A DNA stretch of 5,851 bases, taken from NCBI GenBank assembly GCA_946482075.1, contig CAMLQG010000135.1:1-5851 (forward strand). Reading direction: 5' to 3'. Shown one piece after another: positions 5,842 through 5,851 of the stretch. The translations under genes were made by a program, and so were the position numbers. Below the pieces are notes generated by a model. It was not told the origin of the DNA and searched no databases. It saw only the letters and a program-made list of their open reading frames with translations. Source of the stretch: an uncultured Erythrobacteraceae bacterium. Lineage in GTDB: Bacteria > Pseudomonadota > Alphaproteobacteria > Sphingomonadales > Sphingomonadaceae. How positions within the stretch are numbered: position 1 is the stretch's first letter; every line of letters begins with the position of its first letter.

Positions 5842-5851
5842 GGCTCGAGCC
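5842..5851. repeat. Palindrome at window edge downstream of rdgB
   Basis: GGCTCGAGCC is a perfect 10-bp palindrome ending at the last base, preceded by GACCCC at 5836-5841. If the sequence continues with GGGGTC it would be a longer hairpin able to act as an intergenic repeat or terminator. The preceding GTCATTGCGA (5828-5837) resembles a motif common in alphaproteobacterial intergenic repeats. The window cuts it off, so the class cannot be decided. Confidence 0.3.

Overview
The window is GC-rich chromosomal DNA from what looks like an alphaproteobacterium, most likely of the order Sphingomonadales. The basis is the hrcA-grpE pair facing rph-rdgB, dnaK lying nearby as a separate unit, an exact alphaproteobacterial-type heat-shock promoter (CTTG-N17-CYTATNT) before dnaK, and a small HExxH protein of the type annotated in sphingomonads as 'vgr related protein'. 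The genus is not resolved. No mobile element, CRISPR array, rRNA, tRNA or sign of recent transfer was seen. This is mainly a core housekeeping and heat-shock locus.

Layout, left to right. (1) 1-1216, minus: dnaK, cut off by the window edge. It holds the complete ATPase domain and the interdomain linker, and lacks nearly all of the substrate-binding domain. (2) 1217-1383: a divergent intergenic region with a sigma-32-type promoter for dnaK. (3) 1384-1863, plus: a PCuAC-type periplasmic copper-chaperone lipoprotein. It is followed directly by a small HEMTH-containing protein (ATG at 1950; probable true start at 1860, an AUA codon overlapping the preceding stop). (4) 2391-2651, minus: a glycine-zipper lipoprotein, convergent with the HEMTH gene, with an RNA hairpin that includes part of its ribosome binding site. 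(5) 2737-4363, minus: hrcA then grpE, 16 bases apart, an evident operon. (6) 4364-4470: a divergent intergenic region with a 26-bp near-palindrome. (7) 4471-5818, plus: rph (RNase PH) and rdgB (dITP/XTP pyrophosphatase), 4 bases apart. (8) 5819-5851: a short tail ending in a palindrome.

How the genes work together. DnaK and GrpE are the Hsp70 chaperone and its nucleotide-exchange factor. HrcA is the repressor of heat-shock genes. RNase PH trims RNA 3' ends and RdgB removes deaminated purine nucleotides. The two plus-strand genes between dnaK and grpE form an envelope or copper-related pair of unclear joint purpose. The most useful observations are the missing ATG of the HEMTH protein (ATAA where an ATGA overlap would be expected), the hrcA/rph palindrome, and the leader hairpin of the glycine-zipper gene. 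None of them proves a new system.
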